Source: Thiohalocapsa sp.
GTDB lineage: Bacteria > Pseudomonadota > Gammaproteobacteria > Chromatiales > Chromatiaceae
Direction of reading: 5' to 3'
Length of the DNA stretch: 7,528 bases
NCBI RefSeq assembly: GCF_019695415.1
Contig: NZ_JAIFKJ010000438.1
Span: forward strand, 2,924 to 10,451
Part shown: positions 5,843 through 7,528 of the stretch, piece after piece
Position numbering within the stretch: position 1 is the first letter of the stretch
Layout of the letters: every line of letters starts with the position of its first letter
Translations under genes and position numbers: made by a program
Notes under the pieces: model-generated
Database searches by the model: none
Seen by the model: the letters and a program-made list of their open reading frames with translations, nothing else
What the model was told of the DNA's origin: nothing

Positions 5843-6634
5843 ATGCCGACCCTCACCCCATCGAAACGCCGCCATGTCTCCCTCATTCCAGTCTGCGCTG
5901 CGGTCCTGCTTCTGGTGTCCGGGGCGGCCGTCGCGGATCTGCCGGAGACGGCTGCCAAGATGAAGCGCAGTGTCGTTGCGGTCGGCACCTACATGGCCGT
6001 GCGCGCGACGCAAAAGCAGCCGCGGGGGACGGGCTTCGTGGTAGGGCCAAACCACGTCGTCACGAATGCCCACGTGGTCCCGGGTAATCTCGACGAAGGC
6101 CGTCGCGAGACCGTCGCTGTTTATCGTCCGGGATCGAACAACCGCACCGAGATGCGCAAGGCGAAGCTAGTGGCCGCCGATCGCGAGCACGATCTGGCCC
6201 TGCTGCGTTTCGAGGGCGGCGCTTTGCCGGCGGTCACCCTTGGGCGCAGTGCGGACGTCCGCGAAGGACAATGGGCCGCCTTTACCGGTTATCCGCTGGT
6301 CGGGGCGCTGGGGCTTTACTCGGCGACGCACCGGGCCGTGGTCGCCGCGCTGGCGCCCATCGCAGCGCCGGTGGGCTCCGGTCGGGAGCTGACTCCGGAG
6401 ATGATCAAGCGGCTGTCCGCGCCGTTCAAGATCCTGCAGCTGGATGCCACCGCCTATCCAGGCAACAGTGGCAGCCCGCTCTACGACGTTGACACGGGCC
6501 GCGTCATCGGCGTCATCAATAGTGTGTATGTCAAGCGCACACGCGAGTCCGCGATCAAGGACCCGAGCGGCATCAGCTATGCGATTCCGGTGGACTATGT
6601 CCGTGAGCTCATGAGCAAGGCCGGTGTACGGTGA
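5843..6634 (+). CDS. Secreted trypsin-like serine protease (S1 family)
   Basis: The 263-residue protein has a Sec signal peptide: basic KRRH (8-11), hydrophobic core 12-30, likely cut after AVA at residue 31. The rest is a chymotrypsin-fold protease domain of the HtrA/DegP kind. The catalytic triad is intact: His77 in VVTNAHVV, Asp117 in DREHDLALLRF, Ser209 in AYPGNSGSPLYD. GTGFVVG (62-68) is the strand before the His. There is no PDZ domain, and the protein stops soon after YAIPVDYVREL, the usual end of the protease fold. So it is a single-domain periplasmic or exported peptidase rather than a full DegP. AGGAG (5833-5837) sits 5 bp before the ATG. The insertion between Gly154 and Pro194 is longer than in DegP and may shape substrate choice. 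Substrate unknown; it lies between two ATPase-related gene sets. Confidence 0.9.
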   Translation: MPTLTPSKRRHVSLIPVCAAVLLLVSGAAVADLPETAAKMKRSVVAVGTYMAVRATQKQPRGTGFVVGPNHVVTNAHVVPGNLDEGRRETVAVYRPGSNNRTEMRKAKLVAADREHDLALLRFEGGALPAVTLGRSADVREGQWAAFTGYPLVGALGLYSATHRAVVAALAPIAAPVGSGRELTPEMIKRLSAPFKILQLDATAYPGNSGSPLYDVDTGRVIGVINSVYVKRTRESAIKDPSGISYAIPVDYVRELMSKAGVR

Positions 6635-6744
6635 CGGAAGCTCGGGTGCGGCCATCCTCACGCAACTCGATCTGAGCCGCGGCGCTCGCCGGCAGAGCCG
6701 CAGACGCGGCTTGAGGTAGGCAGTGCAGAAGGTGCACAGCAGCC
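6635..6744. other. 110-bp spacer with a small hairpin
   Basis: The gap between the protease and the next gene contains AGCCGC-AGAC-GCGGCT (6696-6711), a 6-bp GC stem with a 4-base loop. It is not followed by a T-run, so it is not a classic intrinsic terminator, though it may weaken readthrough. No clear promoter or strong Shine-Dalgarno for the gene at 6745 is seen; AGAAGG lies rather far upstream. Confidence 0.4.
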
Positions 6745-7083
6745 ATGAATAACCGCCACGCCGCTGCAGACGGCGGCACCGTGGATGCCGCCTTCAACCG
6801 CGTGCTGCGGGCGGAGGCCAAGGCCCGCGAGGCGCTGGCCGACTGCCGGGCGCAAGCGGATCAGCGCGTGACGGCAGCCGAGCAACAGGTGCGCGAGATC
6901 TCCGGACGGGCCGAACGGCGCATCCGCGCGTCGAACCATATCGCCGATCAGGGTATTGCGCGTGCGCTGGAGGGGCTCGACGCCGACGCGGAGCGGGCTG
7001 GCGCAGCAGTGGAGCCTGATGCCGACACCGTCGAGGACTTGGTCACAGCGCTCGCCGCGGAGCTCACCGGAGGGCAGCCGTGA
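6745..7083 (+). CDS. Second coiled-coil stalk-like protein (V-ATPase H/G-like)
   Basis: This 112-residue protein is dominated by an Ala/Arg/Glu-rich helix (about 12-95) with regular heptads, beginning near VDAAFNRVLRAEAKAREALA. The opening L-x-A-E-x-x-A pattern matches that of the H/G-type protein on the other strand (LLDAEMRAEKIA), and the size is the same class. This suggests a peripheral-stalk subunit (G/H type) of a separate V-type ATPase set. From memory, some proteobacterial V-ATPase loci begin with a small coiled-coil protein followed by an uncharacterised protein like the next one. The downstream gene overlaps by GTGA. The alternative, an unrelated coiled-coil protein, cannot be excluded from composition alone. 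Confidence 0.55.
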   Translation: MNNRHAAADGGTVDAAFNRVLRAEAKAREALADCRAQADQRVTAAEQQVREISGRAERRIRASNHIADQGIARALEGLDADAERAGAAVEPDADTVEDLVTALAAELTGGQP

Positions 7084-7528
7084 GTGCCACCCGCCGCGCG
7101 TTTGCATACGTCCAGGCACGGGTGCAGGCGCGTTACGGCCGGCTCCCGGCGGAGGCGGACTGGCGGCGGATCAGCGGCGTGCGCGCCCTCGGTGCCTGGC
7201 TCGAAGACGCCCGTGTCGGGCCGTTGCGGGCATGGGTCAAGGGCTTCTCGGCGGCGAGCACCGCGGCCGATATCGAGGTTGGCGTGCGCAACCTGCTGTG
7301 GACCGAGATCGACGCCGTCTCCGACTATGCGCCGTCCGCCTGGCAGGCCAGCATCGCCTGGACGGCCTGGCTGCCGCTGGACGGCGTCCTCGGGCAGCTG
7401 CGGGCAGGCGGCGCGCTGCCGGCTTGGGACCGCGCGCGGCCGCTGCTAGCCAGGCAGCTGGGCGGCGAGGGGAACTGGGGGCCGGGGGAGGGGGGGCGCG
7501 CCGGCATTGGGCCGCTGCTGGGCACGGG
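7080..7528 (+). CDS. V-ATPase-associated protein, subunit C-like (partial)
   Basis: A GTG at 7080 overlaps the preceding TGA by 4 bases (GTGA), and the frame is open to the window edge, 149 codons without a stop. It begins VSATRRAFAYVQARVQARYG. The pattern A-Y-x-x-x-R-V-x-A resembles the subunit C start AYLNTRITAMS on the other strand. It continues with WRRISGVRALGAWLEDAR, two Trp-rich helices around residues 74-99 (including AWTAWLPL) and a Gly-rich stretch at 128-149. I recall similar uncharacterised proteins placed before the 116-kDa-type subunit in a second kind of proteobacterial V-ATPase locus, where they may replace subunit C; this is memory, not verified. Translation is probably coupled to the upstream gene. 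The C-terminus is outside the window. Confidence 0.55.
   Translation, partial: MSATRRAFAYVQARVQARYGRLPAEADWRRISGVRALGAWLEDARVGPLRAWVKGFSAASTAADIEVGVRNLLWTEIDAVSDYAPSAWQASIAWTAWLPLDGVLGQLRAGGALPAWDRARPLLARQLGGEGNWGPGEGGRAGIGPLLGT
7469..7496 (+). other. G-quadruplex-type motif inside the C-like gene
   Basis: Four G-runs of 4, 5, 5 and 7 are separated by AACT, CC and A, which meets the canonical intramolecular G-quadruplex pattern. It lies on the coding strand and encodes the Gly-rich stretch near residues 130-139 of the partial protein. The run of seven G is also a place where replication slippage or a sequencing error could shift the frame. Confidence 0.55.

Noticed and set aside
6167..6661. 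Minus-strand 164-codon frame
   Set aside because: It is antisense to the protease gene with its clear catalytic triad.
6696..6711. Intrinsic terminator after the protease
   Set aside because: The stem is only 6 bp and no T-run follows it.

Overview
The window is strongly GC-rich and gene-dense, with no RNA gene, CRISPR array or recognisable insertion sequence. It is dominated by a V/A-type (vacuolar/archaeal-type) rotary ATPase operon on the minus strand. Because a Sec-type secreted trypsin-like protease lies alongside, and from remembered proteobacterial ATPase loci, a GC-rich proteobacterium is the best guess, for instance a gammaproteobacterium of the Chromatiales type. That placement is an inference, not proven here.

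Minus strand, read from 5449 down to 77: a coiled-coil peripheral-stalk subunit (H/G type, 5449-5132), subunit C (AC39/d type, 4976-3918), the large membrane subunit I (a type, 3776-1872), proteolipid subunit K (c-ring, 1634-1191), central-stalk subunit F (1184-816) and peripheral-stalk subunit E (721-77). These make up the membrane motor, central stalk adaptor and stators. The nucleotide-binding subunits A, B and the rotor shaft D are not in view and would be expected to follow E beyond position 1. The order H-C-I-K-F-E differs from the common H-I-K-E-C-F order. Subunit E is bracketed by tracts of 7-bp repeats: a 14-unit in-phase tract at 729-826 that can fold into a hairpin, and shorter tracts at 1-17 and 39-66.

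The gaps between H and C, C and I, and I and K are unusually long for such an operon (155, 141 and 237 bp). In all three the upstream gene's frame stays open after its TGA stop, for 52, 45 and 39 codons.

Between the operon and the rightward genes lies a 393-bp divergent spacer (5450-5842) with palindromes but no convincing gene or promoter. On the plus strand, 5843-6634 encodes an exported trypsin-like serine protease with an intact His-Asp-Ser triad and no PDZ domain. It is followed by a second small coiled-coil stalk-like protein (6745-7083) and, overlapping it by 4 bp with a GTG start, an open-ended protein (7080 to the window end) whose N-terminus resembles subunit C. These two look like the beginning of a second, divergent V-type ATPase gene set. 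If so, two rotary ATPase loci sit back to back around a secreted protease, which is the most interesting idea in the window.
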